This document shows, piece by piece, positions 33,842 through 42,545 of a DNA stretch of 64,000 nt. The first letter of the stretch is position 1; each line of letters opens with the position of its first letter. A model generated the notes under the pieces. That model ran no database searches and was not told the origin of the DNA. It worked only from the letters and a program-made list of their open reading frames with translations. Origin of the DNA: Paractinoplanes pyxinae (lineage in GTDB: Bacteria; Actinomycetota; Actinomycetes; Mycobacteriales; Micromonosporaceae). The stretch is taken from contig NZ_JAPNTZ010000012.1 in assembly GCF_026626335.1 (NCBI RefSeq), forward strand, positions 62,001 through 126,000, written 5' to 3'. The position numbers and the translations under genes are program-made.

Positions 33842-34161
33842 CCGGTGTCGTCGAGGTGGTGATCACCGCCGCCGACCCGGCCTGGCTGGCCGCGTTCACC
33901 CGCCGCCTGGTCGACGACCGTCTGGCCGCCTGCGGCCACCAGATCGAGGCGATCCGCTCGATCTACCGCTGGCAGGGCGAGGTGCATGACGAGCCCGAGG
34001 CGCGGGTCGCCCTGCACACGCGGGCCGCCCTGGTCGACCGCATCGTCGAGCGGGCCAACGCCGAGCACCCGTACGACGTCCCGTGCGTCCTGGCCCTGCC
34101 GGTGGCGGCCGGAAATCCCGCCTACCTCGACTGGGTCCTCACCGAGACGAGCGAGGCCTGA
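33838..34161 (+). CDS. cutA: Divalent-cation tolerance protein CutA
   Basis: A 107-residue CutA1-family protein, a small trimeric ferredoxin-fold protein resembling PII. Blocks typical of the family: LVDDRLAACGHQIEAIRSIYRWQGEVHDEPE (Cys included) and YDVPCVLALPV. GTG 33838 overlaps the asd stop (GTGA). The cellular role is poorly defined despite the name. Confidence 0.9.
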   Translation: MTGVVEVVITAADPAWLAAFTRRLVDDRLAACGHQIEAIRSIYRWQGEVHDEPEARVALHTRAALVDRIVERANAEHPYDVPCVLALPVAAGNPAYLDWVLTETSEA

Positions 34162-34173
34162 GCCGCGGCAAAG

Positions 34174-34746
34174 GTGCTGGGGATGATGGACCGCGTGAAT
34201 GAGAAACCCACACTGTTCTTGATGGTGGGCCTGCCCGCGTCCGGGAAGACCGTGCGTGCGCGCGAGCTGGCGGCGGAGCACGGAGCCCTGCGGCTCACCG
34301 CCGACGAGTGGGCGCTTTCGATCCTCGGCCAGGACGACCGTCATCAGGAGCCCGGCGGCAAGCGGTGGCTGCTGGAGGGCCGGCTCGTCGGCTTGGCCAT
34401 GGACAGCCTGCGCCTGGGGCTCAGCGTCGTCCTCGACTTCGGATTCTGGTCGCGTGACGAGCGTTCCGCCCTGCGGTGGATGGCCGCTTCGGTCGGGGCG
34501 TCCTGCGAGGTCGTGTACCTGCCAGTGGACCGGGATGTGCAGTGGCGCCGGATCCAGGACCGCTGGCGGCGCACGCCGGAGCTGACGTTCCCCATGGCCG
34601 AATCCGAGCTCGACCCGTGGCGGGAGCACTTCCAGGTGCCCGACGCCGACGAGCTTTCCGGCTCGTTCCGGCCTGACCCGCCACCCGGGAACGAGAGCTG
34701 GCTCGACTGGGCTCAGCGGTTCTGGCCGTCCCTGGCTCAAAGTTGA
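34174..34746 (+). CDS. P-loop ATP-binding protein (kinase-like AAA family)
   Basis: About 190 residues. P-loop FLMVGLPASGKTVRARELA at the N-terminus, followed by an Asp (TADEW), a mid-protein LDFGFWSRDERSALR and an Arg-rich lid (WRRIQDRWRRTPE). This is the plan of small-molecule or zeta-toxin-like kinases; proteins of this sort are often annotated only as AAA family ATPase. The start is uncertain (GTG 34174, ATG 34183 or ATG 34186). Substrate unknown; it is 12 bp after cutA and may be in its operon. Confidence 0.8.
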   Translation: MLGMMDRVNEKPTLFLMVGLPASGKTVRARELAAEHGALRLTADEWALSILGQDDRHQEPGGKRWLLEGRLVGLAMDSLRLGLSVVLDFGFWSRDERSALRWMAASVGASCEVVYLPVDRDVQWRRIQDRWRRTPELTFPMAESELDPWREHFQVPDADELSGSFRPDPPPGNESWLDWAQRFWPSLAQS

Positions 34747-34792
34747 TGCGGGCGGGCCGCCCGGAGAGACGTCCCGCCCTGCGCCCCGACTA

Positions 34793-35548
34793 CTACTTCA
34801 GCGGGATCTTCACGCCGCCCGAGAACAGGGAATCGTGCAGCTCGATCGTGGTGAGCTTGGTTCCCTTGGGTACGTCGTAGACGAGCTTGCCGGTCACCTG
34901 GTTGCCCGGGTTGATCTGCTGCAGGAACGTCGACGAGTCACCGTTGACGGCCAGTTCGGCCTCGAGGTCGTCGGAGTACTGGGTGCCCTTGGCGTCGTAC
35001 GCCTTCTGGCTGGTGCCGTCGAACGTCTGGGCCTCGTCGCCGATGTTCTTGATCGTCATGGAGACGATGCAGTAGGTGCCCTGCGCCTTGACGGCCAGCG
35101 GAGACTTCCCGACCGAGGTCTTCGTGCAGTCCATCGACTTGACGGTGAACTCGAACTTGCCGTCGCGGGCGGGCTTGTTCATCGCGCCGGCCACCGCGTT
35201 CTTGCCGGAGACGTTGTCGTCCAGCGTCTCGACGGCGTTCTTCGTCCCGCCGATGACCAGGGTGAAGAGGCCGACGCAGCCGAGGATCAGGACGACGACC
35301 ACGGCCAGCAGGATCCAGGGCCACTTCTTACGCTTCTTCGGCGCCTGCGGGGCGAGCGCGCCGTAAGCCGGCGGCGGTTGGGTGGGCGCGCCATAAGCCG
35401 GCTGCGGGGTGGGCGCGCCATAAGCCGGCGGCGGCCCGCCGAACCCGGGCTGATTCGCATAGCCAGGCTGGGCCGGCTGGCCGTAGACACCGGGCTGGGG
35501 CGCGTTGTTGGGCGGGTAAGGCTGTTCAGCGTGGGGCTGATAGGTCAC
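34793..35548 (-). CDS. DUF4352-type membrane-anchored protein
   Basis: A 251-residue protein from GTG 35548. The N-terminal 75 residues are Pro/Gln/Tyr/Gly-rich with near-repeats of PAYGAPT. One transmembrane helix follows a KKRKK cluster (residues about 80-105), then an extracytoplasmic domain of about 150 residues with an immunoglobulin-like DUF4352 look (CIVSMTIKNIGDEAQTFDG, NPGNQVTGKLVYDVPKGTKL) and two Cys. The role is unknown; such proteins are common, variable envelope proteins of actinobacteria. Confidence 0.8.
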   Translation of the reverse strand: MTYQPHAEQPYPPNNAPQPGVYGQPAQPGYANQPGFGGPPPAYGAPTPQPAYGAPTQPPPAYGALAPQAPKKRKKWPWILLAVVVVLILGCVGLFTLVIGGTKNAVETLDDNVSGKNAVAGAMNKPARDGKFEFTVKSMDCTKTSVGKSPLAVKAQGTYCIVSMTIKNIGDEAQTFDGTSQKAYDAKGTQYSDDLEAELAVNGDSSTFLQQINPGNQVTGKLVYDVPKGTKLTTIELHDSLFSGGVKIPLK

Positions 35549-35726
35549 AGGTTCGTGCTCCACGGACTGGTGGCCAGGGACTGGTTCGCGGCCGGGCACC
35601 AGTCCAGAAGCCCGGCCGCACGTCCCATGCAACAGCCCTGCCCTCGCCAAGATCATCGGCTGTCAGGCGCAATAGTCTGACCTTTTGAGGATGAAGCTTC
35701 AACCTAAACGTTCGAATTCCAAGGAC

Positions 35727-36068
35727 CTATTCGGCGAACTCCGCCAGCACGTCCCGGGCGTCGCGGCTGCCCGCCTCGGCCAGCCGGCGCAGCTCGTTCA
35801 GGTCTTCGCGCTCGGTCGCCAGCTCGACCAGCACGGCCACCGCGTCGCTGCTGCCGACGTCGGCCAGCTCACGCAGCTCGGCCAGATCACCCCGCTCGCC
35901 GGCCAGCTCCACCAGCTGACCGACCGCGTCGCGATCGCCGTCCGCGGCCAGCCGCCGCAACTCGGCCAGGTCGCCGCGTTCCCCGGCCAGCTCGACCAGT
36001 TCGTCTTTCGCGTCCGGGTCGCCCGCGGCGATCCTCTCTTGTAGTGCTCCAAGCTCGTCGTCGCTCAC
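35727..36068 (-). CDS. Small protein of 28-residue helical repeats
   Basis: 113 residues, almost entirely three tandem 28-residue repeats plus a partial fourth, each like DAVGQLVELAGERGDLAELR followed by a short Leu/Gly turn segment. The pattern predicts two helices per unit, as in HEAT/Sel1-like solenoids, and a strongly acidic surface. GTG 36068 overlaps the oxidoreductase stop (GTGA) and has GGAAGG 9 nt upstream; ATG 36077 would place the ribosome site right against the codon. Probably a protein-interaction module; function unknown. Confidence 0.75.
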   Translation of the reverse strand: MSDDELGALQERIAAGDPDAKDELVELAGERGDLAELRRLAADGDRDAVGQLVELAGERGDLAELRELADVGSSDAVAVLVELATEREDLNELRRLAEAGSRDARDVLAEFAE

Positions 36069-37120
36069 GGCAGCCATCCTTCCGCAGTCGTCGCGATTTC
36101 TCGCCCACTGTCCGCCGCCTCTTCGACGGCGAGGGCGAGCAATTGGTCCTGACACCCTTCAACGAGCGGATACGGCGGCGGACCTTCTTCGCGCACCCAG
36201 GCCGCCATCGCGTCGAGCAAGGTGGCGGTCGCGATCTCGTCGTCGTTGAGGCGGTGGCCGATGTACGGGTTGCGGTGCACGACCTGCCCGTCGAGGGTGA
36301 TCGTCTCGGTGTCGAAGCCGTTGAGGTCCAGGTCGTGGCCGCTCTGCCGGCGGATCAGGGCGGTCCGCGCGATCGTCCGCGAGGCCGGCATGTGCACGAT
36401 CTCGTCGTTGCTCAGCTCGCCGTGCGTGCCCCGGACCAGCAGCCGGCGGGTGCGCAGCAGATTGCGGGTCTGGTTGGTGGTGAAGTCGTAGACGGCAGAC
36501 CGCCCGTCGCCGAAGTCCAGCGTGGCCAGCGTCGTGGTCGCGGTTTTCGGCCGTACGTCGTCCGTCCACCCACCCCGGTCGAGCGGATCGAGCAGCGGCG
36601 CCACCGTCCGGGTCGCGCGCACCGCCGCCGGGTCATGACCGACGCCGAGCAGCCCCCGGATCAGCGACATCGCGTGATACTGCTGCGTCGACGACACCTG
36701 CACCTGCGTCGGCGTACCGATAATTCCCGACCGTACGGCGGCCAGCCGCGCGGCGTGCGAAGGCATCAGCAGATACTGCTCCGCCACCTGCACCAGCCCG
36801 GACGCTCCGACCTCGGCCCACAGCGCTTGCAGCCCCGCCCGGTCGGGCGCCGGCGGAGTCTCGGCCAGCACGGGCAGCCCGAGCGCCACCGCCTCGGCGA
36901 TGACACCCGGACCGGCCGCGCGCGGCACGGCGGTCACGACGAAGTCGGGCTGAGCCCCGCGCACACATGCGGCCAGATCGCCGTACGCGGGCAACGGCAA
37001 CGTTCGTCGCTGAGGCTCACGCACCACGGCGCCGACGCACTCGACCGAGGGCAAGGCCCGGGCGACCCGGTGGAACGCCGCGGCGCGGAAGCCGAACCCC
37101 ACGAGAGCGAACCGAGTCAT
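36065..37120 (-). CDS. Gfo/Idh/MocA-family oxidoreductase
   Basis: 351 residues with an N-terminal Rossmann fold (ALVGFGFRAAAFHRVA) that binds NAD(P), VLAETPPAPD where many members have the EKP motif (the Lys is missing here), then the family's alpha/beta substrate domain (AVYDFTTNQTRN, HRNPYIGHRLNDDEIA). These enzymes oxidise or reduce sugars and related compounds. Loss of the usual catalytic Lys of EKP makes activity uncertain. Translationally coupled to the helical-repeat protein downstream. Confidence 0.85.
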   Translation of the reverse strand: MTRFALVGFGFRAAAFHRVARALPSVECVGAVVREPQRRTLPLPAYGDLAACVRGAQPDFVVTAVPRAAGPGVIAEAVALGLPVLAETPPAPDRAGLQALWAEVGASGLVQVAEQYLLMPSHAARLAAVRSGIIGTPTQVQVSSTQQYHAMSLIRGLLGVGHDPAAVRATRTVAPLLDPLDRGGWTDDVRPKTATTTLATLDFGDGRSAVYDFTTNQTRNLLRTRRLLVRGTHGELSNDEIVHMPASRTIARTALIRRQSGHDLDLNGFDTETITLDGQVVHRNPYIGHRLNDDEIATATLLDAMAAWVREEGPPPYPLVEGCQDQLLALAVEEAADSGREIATTAEGWLP

Positions 37121-37141
37121 CGGTCCACCGTAGAGGGTCGG

Positions 37142-37666
37142 TCAGGCCGCCGCCTCCAGGTCGGCCCGGGTCAGCAGCGCCCGCAGCGTGATGCCCTCGG
37201 CCGACAGCGCCTGCGCGCCGCCCTCCTGACGGTCGATCACGCACAGCGCGTGGTCGACGTGCGCGCCCAGTTTGCGCAGGTCGCCGGTCGAGATGACGAC
37301 CTGGCCGCCGGAGGTCACCACGTCCTCGACGACGAGCACGCGACGACCGGCCACCTCGGCCCCTTCGGCCAGCCGCGCGGTGCCGTACTTCTTGGCCTCC
37401 TTGCGGACGAAGGCGGTGGGCAGACCGGCGTGCCGGGCGACGGCGGTGACGACGGCGATGCCACCCATCTCGAGGCCGGCCAGCACCTCGGTGCCCTCGG
37501 GAATCAGCACGGCCATCTCTTCGGCCAGCTTGTCCAGCAGCACCGGGTCGGCCTCGAACTGGTACTTGTCGAAGTACTCGTTGGCGATGCGGCCGGAACG
37601 CAGGGTGAACTCGCCGGTCAGCCGGCTCACGGCGCGGACCTGCCGCGCAAGGTCAGAGTCAGTCAC
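37142..37666 (-). CDS. pyrE: Orotate phosphoribosyltransferase
   Basis: PyrE transfers phosphoribose from PRPP to orotate in UMP synthesis. The 174-residue protein has the PRPP motif VLVVEDVVTSGGQ, FVRKEAKKYGTARLAEG (catalytic loop Lys) and LAGLEMGGIAVV. I choose GTG 37666 (TDSDLARQVRAV), which gives the normal length; the frame extends 24 residues further to 37738. It is not linked to other pyr genes here. Confidence 0.93.
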   Translation of the reverse strand: MTDSDLARQVRAVSRLTGEFTLRSGRIANEYFDKYQFEADPVLLDKLAEEMAVLIPEGTEVLAGLEMGGIAVVTAVARHAGLPTAFVRKEAKKYGTARLAEGAEVAGRRVLVVEDVVTSGGQVVISTGDLRKLGAHVDHALCVIDRQEGGAQALSAEGITLRALLTRADLEAAA

Positions 37667-37758
37667 AAGGATTAAGCCTCGCAGGCCGCCCGCGGACACC
37701 CGACGGCACCCCACACGCAACCTCTCAGCAACCGACAAACCGTGCCGATCAGAGGATC

Positions 37759-38919
37759 ATGCAGAGCACCCTGCACCGCTGGTTCGGCGTGGGCCAGAGC
37801 AGCGCGCCCGACTCCCGCAAGGCGGGGGCCGAGGCCGCGTCGGAGGCGATCGGCGGGCGCGAGACCAAGGCCGTCTTCGTCTTCGCGTCGGTCGCCCATG
37901 ACCTTCCGCAGCTGCTCCGGGGCGTCCGGATGGAAGCCGGACCGGACGCGGAGATCGTCGGCGCCACCACGATGGGCGAGCTGGGCAGCGCGGGCACCAC
38001 CGACGGCGGTGTCGCGGTCGCGGCCCTCGGCGGTGACGGCTTCACCGTGCAGGCCCGGGCGGCCCGGATCCACAAGTCCGACCCGCGGGCCGCGGGCGCC
38101 GCGGCGGCCGAGGCCCTGCACGGGCTGGACGACGAGAACCAGGTGCTGGTGCTGCTGGCCGACGGGCTGGCCGGGCAGCAGCACGAGATCGTCCGCGGCG
38201 CGTACTCCTCGATCGGCGCGAGTGTTCCGCTGGTCGGCGGGTTCGCGGCCGACGACCGCCGGTTCCGGCAGACGTACCAGTTCATCGGCGACGAGGTGCT
38301 GACCGGCTCGGTCGTCGGGCTCGCGCTCGGCTCGGACGGGCCCATCGGCATCGGGGTCGCGCACGGCTGGCGCCGCAAGGATCCGCCGATGGTGGTCACC
38401 AAGGCCAGCGGCCCGCACATCTATCAGCTCGACGGCGAGCCGGCGCTGGACGTGCTGCTGCGCCGCAACGAGATCGAAGGCACAGCCGAAGACCTGTTCG
38501 ACAAGGGCCGGGCGCTGCAGCCGCTCGGCTTGTCGCGCCGCAGTGGCGAGGACATCCGCGTCATCCACGCCGGGGACGACGCGGAACGCTCGGTCTGGGG
38601 TTCCAACGACGTTCCGCAGGGCGCGCTGGTCTGGCTCATGGAGGGCGACCGGCAGTCGATGTTGGACGGTGCGGCCTGGTCGTGCACCGAGGCGATCGCC
38701 CGGCTCGAGGGCCTGCCGCCACTCGGGGTGATCGCCTTCGACTGTGGCGGCCGGTGGGCAGGCCTGGTTGAGGGCGGCCTCGACCAGGAGATCCAGGCCA
38801 TGCGTACGGCGTTGAGCGACGCTCCCTTCGCCGGCTTCTACACGCTGGGTGAGATCGCCCGGGTACGCGGCGCACTCGGCACGCACGCCCTCACCCTCGT
38901 CACGCTGGCCCTGGCCTGA
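37759..38919 (+). CDS. FIST domain sensory protein
   Basis: 386 residues covering FIST_N (about 35-220: VFVFASVAHDLPQLLRGV, EIVGATTMGEL, VPLVGGFAADD) and FIST_C (about 225-370: PHIYQLDGEPALDVLL, GVIAFDCGGRWAGL, FAGFYTLGEIA). FIST domains are thought to bind small ligands such as amino acids and usually accompany signalling proteins. Only 3 bp separate it from a GGDEF-EAL gene, so it is probably the input for cyclic-di-GMP turnover. Cytoplasmic, no membrane span. Confidence 0.9.
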   Translation: MQSTLHRWFGVGQSSAPDSRKAGAEAASEAIGGRETKAVFVFASVAHDLPQLLRGVRMEAGPDAEIVGATTMGELGSAGTTDGGVAVAALGGDGFTVQARAARIHKSDPRAAGAAAAEALHGLDDENQVLVLLADGLAGQQHEIVRGAYSSIGASVPLVGGFAADDRRFRQTYQFIGDEVLTGSVVGLALGSDGPIGIGVAHGWRRKDPPMVVTKASGPHIYQLDGEPALDVLLRRNEIEGTAEDLFDKGRALQPLGLSRRSGEDIRVIHAGDDAERSVWGSNDVPQGALVWLMEGDRQSMLDGAAWSCTEAIARLEGLPPLGVIAFDCGGRWAGLVEGGLDQEIQAMRTALSDAPFAGFYTLGEIARVRGALGTHALTLVTLALA

Positions 38920-38922
38920 CCG

Positions 38923-41130
38923 ATGGAATCCTGGTCGACGCACCAGCTCACCGAGTACTTCACGGCGGTCAACGCGGCCGCCGACGAGGAGTTGGCGATC
39001 GCGGGCGCGGTCGAGCGGGCCACCGAGATGGTCGAGGCCGAGGTGGGCGCGGTGGTGCGTGACGGCAAGGTTTCCGGCGCGTACGGGTTCGGCCCGGTCG
39101 TGCCGGAGGCGGCGTTGCACGAGGTGGCGGCGGGCCAGCCGGTTCTCGTCGTGCCGTATGTCGGGGAACTGCACGCCGTCAGCAACCCGCTCGGCACCGA
39201 GTCCGGCGACGCGCTGATCGTGGCCCGGCTGTCCGAACCCTTCGACCCGGCCGAACGGCAGATGCTGCAGGGCATGGGCCAAGTGCTCGGTCTCGCCCTG
39301 CGCAGCATCCGGGTGCTCGCGGCGGAACGTCACCTGCGGGCCGAGAAGGAACGCCAGGCGACCAGCGCGCAGACCCGGCAACGGCTGGTCGAGTCGCTGC
39401 TCACGATCCAGCGGGCGATCTCGGGCCGGCGCCCGCTGCCCGAAATCCTCGACGCGGTGACCGCCGGTGCGGCTGAGATGCTGGGCGGGGCCACGGTGAC
39501 GCTGATGCTGGCCGAAGGCGGACCGGACCGGCGGTTGAGCGTCGCCTCCACCTGTGGAGACGCCGCCGTGCCGCCGGACAGCCTGGCCCGGGCGGCGATG
39601 GCCGGCGGGACGGTGCTCGTCCGGCCGGGGGCCGAGGGCGTCCTGATCGCGGCGCCCGTCCGGGTCACCGGCGAGATGGCCGGCAGCCTGGTCGCGTGCC
39701 TGCCCGGAACGGCCGGCCCGGGCACCGAGCAGCGTGATCAGCTCGACGCGTTCGCCCAGCAGGTGAGCCTGGCGCTGACCGACGCGCGCACGGTCGAGGC
39801 GGTCCGCGAGGCCCACCACGACCTGATCACCGGGCTGCCCAACCGCGCGCTGTTCCTCAAGATCCTCAAGCGGGTGCTCGCCTCGCGGAACACCCTGGCC
39901 GACCCGACCAGCGTGCTGTTCATCGACCTGGACCGGTTCAAGGCGGTCAACGACAGCCTCGGGCACGACGCCGGCGATCAGCTGCTGGCGCTGGTCGCAC
40001 GGCGGCTGCGGGGGTGTGTACGGGCCAGTGACACCACCGCCCGGCTCGGCGGCGACGAGTTCGCGGCGCTGCTGCACGACTCCCCGGTCGAGTCGGCCCA
40101 GATCGTCGGCGAGCGCATCGTGGCCACCCTCAAGGAACCGTTCCGGATCGCCGGCCGTGAGGTGTTCATCGGCGCCAGCGTGGGCATCGCGATCTCACGG
40201 GAGGCCGACGAGAAGTCCGAGGAGCTGCTGCACAACGCCGACGTGGCGATGTACCGGGCCAAGCGGGAGGGGCCGGGCCGGGTGCTGGTCTACGAGCCGT
40301 ACATGCACGCCGAGGCGCTCGATCACCTGAGCCTGCGCGGCGACCTGCAGCGGGCTCTGCGCGACGGCGAGTTCCGGTTGCAGTACCAGCCCCTGATCCG
40401 GTTGGCCGACGGCAAGCCGGCCGGGGTCGAGGCGCTGATCCGCTGGCACAGCCCGACCCGCGGGTTCGTCTCGCCGGTCGACTTCATCCCGGTCGCCGAG
40501 GAGTTCGGGCTGATCGTCGAGATCGGTCAGTGGGTGCTCGAGAAGAGCGCGAAGCAGGTGGCGAAGTGGCGGCGCGACTTTCCCGAGCTCGGCCTCAACG
40601 TCAACGTGTCGGGTCACCAGCTCGTCCACCCGCGCTTCGCCGACAACGTGATGCGGGCGCTGGCCATGGCCGGTCTGCCGTCGAGCGCGGTCACCCTCGA
40701 GCTAACCGAATCGGTGCTGGTCAGCGAGCCTGATCTGGGCAAGTCGGCGCTGGGCGTGTTGCGCGAGCTGGGCGTGCAGCTGTCGATCGACGATTTCGGT
40801 ACGGGGTACTCCTCGCTGGCCTACCTGCGGGAGTTGCCGGTCGACGAGCTCAAGATCGACCGCGCCTTCATCGCCCGGGCCGAGCTCACCGCGGAAGACC
40901 TCGCGCTCGTTCGCACTATCGTCGAGCTGGCGCAGATTCTCGGATTACGAGTGGTGGCCGAGGGGATCGAGAACGCGGCCCAGCTGGCCGCCCTGCGTGG
41001 CCTGGGATGCGGCTATGGCCAGGGCTTTCATCTGTGCCGGCCGGCCGATCCGGCGGACATTCCCGCGCGACTCGCCGGGACGCAAGGGGAGTCACCCGTT
41101 GGCGTACTTGATCACCGCTCTACCGCATGA
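38923..41130 (+). CDS. GAF-GGDEF-EAL cyclic-di-GMP protein
   Basis: 735 residues. N-terminal 290 residues form two probable GAF-like domains joined by a coiled helix (ERHLRAEKERQATSAQTRQR). A GGDEF domain (about 300-450) has an intact LGGDEF at about 374. An EAL domain (about 465-715) has EALIRW, NVNVSG, ELTESVL, IDDFGTGYSSL and LKIDRAF, all typical of active phosphodiesterases. So it may both make and degrade c-di-GMP, or one domain may regulate the other. No membrane span; it is the second gene of the FIST operon. Confidence 0.93.
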   Translation: MESWSTHQLTEYFTAVNAAADEELAIAGAVERATEMVEAEVGAVVRDGKVSGAYGFGPVVPEAALHEVAAGQPVLVVPYVGELHAVSNPLGTESGDALIVARLSEPFDPAERQMLQGMGQVLGLALRSIRVLAAERHLRAEKERQATSAQTRQRLVESLLTIQRAISGRRPLPEILDAVTAGAAEMLGGATVTLMLAEGGPDRRLSVASTCGDAAVPPDSLARAAMAGGTVLVRPGAEGVLIAAPVRVTGEMAGSLVACLPGTAGPGTEQRDQLDAFAQQVSLALTDARTVEAVREAHHDLITGLPNRALFLKILKRVLASRNTLADPTSVLFIDLDRFKAVNDSLGHDAGDQLLALVARRLRGCVRASDTTARLGGDEFAALLHDSPVESAQIVGERIVATLKEPFRIAGREVFIGASVGIAISREADEKSEELLHNADVAMYRAKREGPGRVLVYEPYMHAEALDHLSLRGDLQRALRDGEFRLQYQPLIRLADGKPAGVEALIRWHSPTRGFVSPVDFIPVAEEFGLIVEIGQWVLEKSAKQVAKWRRDFPELGLNVNVSGHQLVHPRFADNVMRALAMAGLPSSAVTLELTESVLVSEPDLGKSALGVLRELGVQLSIDDFGTGYSSLAYLRELPVDELKIDRAFIARAELTAEDLALVRTIVELAQILGLRVVAEGIENAAQLAALRGLGCGYGQGFHLCRPADPADIPARLAGTQGESPVGVLDHRSTA

Positions 41131-41190
41131 GCCATGCTCTAGGGGTACTTTTCGGCTAAATAAGACATTTACCCCGGAAGGAAAATAACG

Positions 41191-41490
41191 GTGACACCCT
41201 TCGCGTTGCTCTTCCTCCTCGCCCTCGCCGGCTCCTCCTGCTTCGCCCTCGGCCGGGCCCTCGGCCGCGGGGAGCGGTACGAGAAGGGCTACCGCGAGGG
41301 CTTCCGCGACGGGGAGACCGGCTCGCTGGCCCGCGCCGCGCGCCTCATCCAACTCAACGACCGCCCGGCCATCGCGCCGGCCATTGAAAGCATGCTCGGG
41401 CCGTACGCGGTGCCGCAGCAGCAGCTGCCGGGGCGCAGCGCATCGCCCGCGGTTACGGCGGTGCCGGTCCGGCCGCAGCTCGCGATCTGA
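41191..41490 (+). CDS. Small membrane-anchored protein, hypothetical
   Basis: 99 residues from GTG 41191 with GGAAGG upstream. An N-terminal hydrophobic helix (PFALLFLLALAGSSCFALG) is followed by a charged helix rich in Arg, Gly and Glu (RGERYEKGYREGFRDGE) and a Pro/Gln-rich tail. No family is recognised. Single gene with its own promoter region and terminator. Confidence 0.7.
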   Translation: MTPFALLFLLALAGSSCFALGRALGRGERYEKGYREGFRDGETGSLARAARLIQLNDRPAIAPAIESMLGPYAVPQQQLPGRSASPAVTAVPVRPQLAI

Positions 41491-41504
41491 AAGAACCTAA
41501 TTGC

Positions 41505-41533
41505 GGGGTACGGCCGAGGGCCGTACCCCTTTT
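41505..41533 (+). terminator. Intrinsic terminator of the small membrane protein gene
   Basis: An 11-bp stem, GGGGTACGGCC / GGCCGTACCCC, a GAG loop and TTTT. It lies 14 bp after the stop and probably also serves the convergent zinc-ribbon gene. Confidence 0.88.
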
Positions 41534-41542
41534 CGTCGGTGC

Positions 41543-42448
41543 TTACAGGAAGCTGTTGACAAGCATGCTGAGGCCGACGCCGGCGATCAGGCCCACCAGG
41601 GCGAGGGTGAGGGCCAGGCGGCCGAGGCGCTCACGGCGGTACAGCGCGACCGCGCCGAACACGATGGCGAGCGGCCCGGCGAAGATCGGGAACAGCAGCA
41701 GCGACACGCCGGCCAGCACGAACGCCACGATGCTGAACGGGTTGCCGGCCTTCGGGGCGGCCGCCGGCTGGTTGCTCACCATGTACGGCGGCGGGCCGGA
41801 AGCGTACGGCTGAGCGGCCGGTTGTGGCTGTGGGTAGGCCGGGAAGCCGCCGACGACCGTGGCGTCCATGACCGGCGGCGCGGTCTGGCCACTCGGCGGC
41901 GGCTGGTAGGCGGGCGGCGCTTGATAGGCGGGTGCGGGCGGAGCCGACGTCTGCTGATACGCGTCCACGACCGCTTGCGGCTGGTAGACGGGCGGCGTTT
42001 GATAGGCGCCCGCCGACGTGCCTGGGGCCTGATAGGCGCCCGCGGGTGCCTCATACGTGGGCTGGGCGGGGACGCCGAACGTGGAGGTCGCGTCGGTGGC
42101 CCATGCGGGCTGTCCCAGCGCGTCCCCCTGGTTCTGCGACGGCGCGGCCCACCCACCCTGCTGGGAAGCCGACCACTCGTTCTGCTGCGGTGCGGCCTGC
42201 GACCACTCGTTCTGGTGCGTTGCCGGCTGCGCCCACGTGTTCTGCTGTGGTTGCGGCCATTCGCCTTGCTGGGCGGTTGACCAGTTCTGCTGCGGGGTGG
42301 CCCATGACGGCTGCTGCGGCGGCGCCGCTTGTGCCGGAGGCCACGCCGACTCGGGCGCCGCGGCAACCGGTGGGGTGGCCGGTTGGCCGCAGGCGCCGCA
42401 CCAGCCGTTCGGCTGTATGGCGGTCGAGCCGCAGTTCACGCAGGTCAT
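41543..42448 (-). CDS. Zinc-ribbon, Gln/Pro-rich membrane protein
   Basis: 301 residues from ATG 42448. It begins with a zinc ribbon (CVNCG ... CGACG), continues with about 190 residues of low-complexity Gln/Pro/Ala/Trp/Tyr sequence containing near-repeats (QQNEWS, YQAPP, QPQQN), and ends with two hydrophobic helices (about 235-260 and 275-298; PFSIVAFVLAGVSLLLFPIF). The layout matches DUF4190-like actinobacterial membrane proteins of unknown role. Confidence 0.8.
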   Translation of the reverse strand: MTCVNCGSTAIQPNGWCGACGQPATPPVAAAPESAWPPAQAAPPQQPSWATPQQNWSTAQQGEWPQPQQNTWAQPATHQNEWSQAAPQQNEWSASQQGGWAAPSQNQGDALGQPAWATDATSTFGVPAQPTYEAPAGAYQAPGTSAGAYQTPPVYQPQAVVDAYQQTSAPPAPAYQAPPAYQPPPSGQTAPPVMDATVVGGFPAYPQPQPAAQPYASGPPPYMVSNQPAAAPKAGNPFSIVAFVLAGVSLLLFPIFAGPLAIVFGAVALYRRERLGRLALTLALVGLIAGVGLSMLVNSFL

Positions 42449-42545
42449 GGGCACTCTTCTTCCGGGGATGTCGGGGGTCGATCCAGCAATCGACTTGCAA
42501 CCCACGGACTTGAGCAAAACGCTCAGGCGGCTCGGCCCGACGTTC

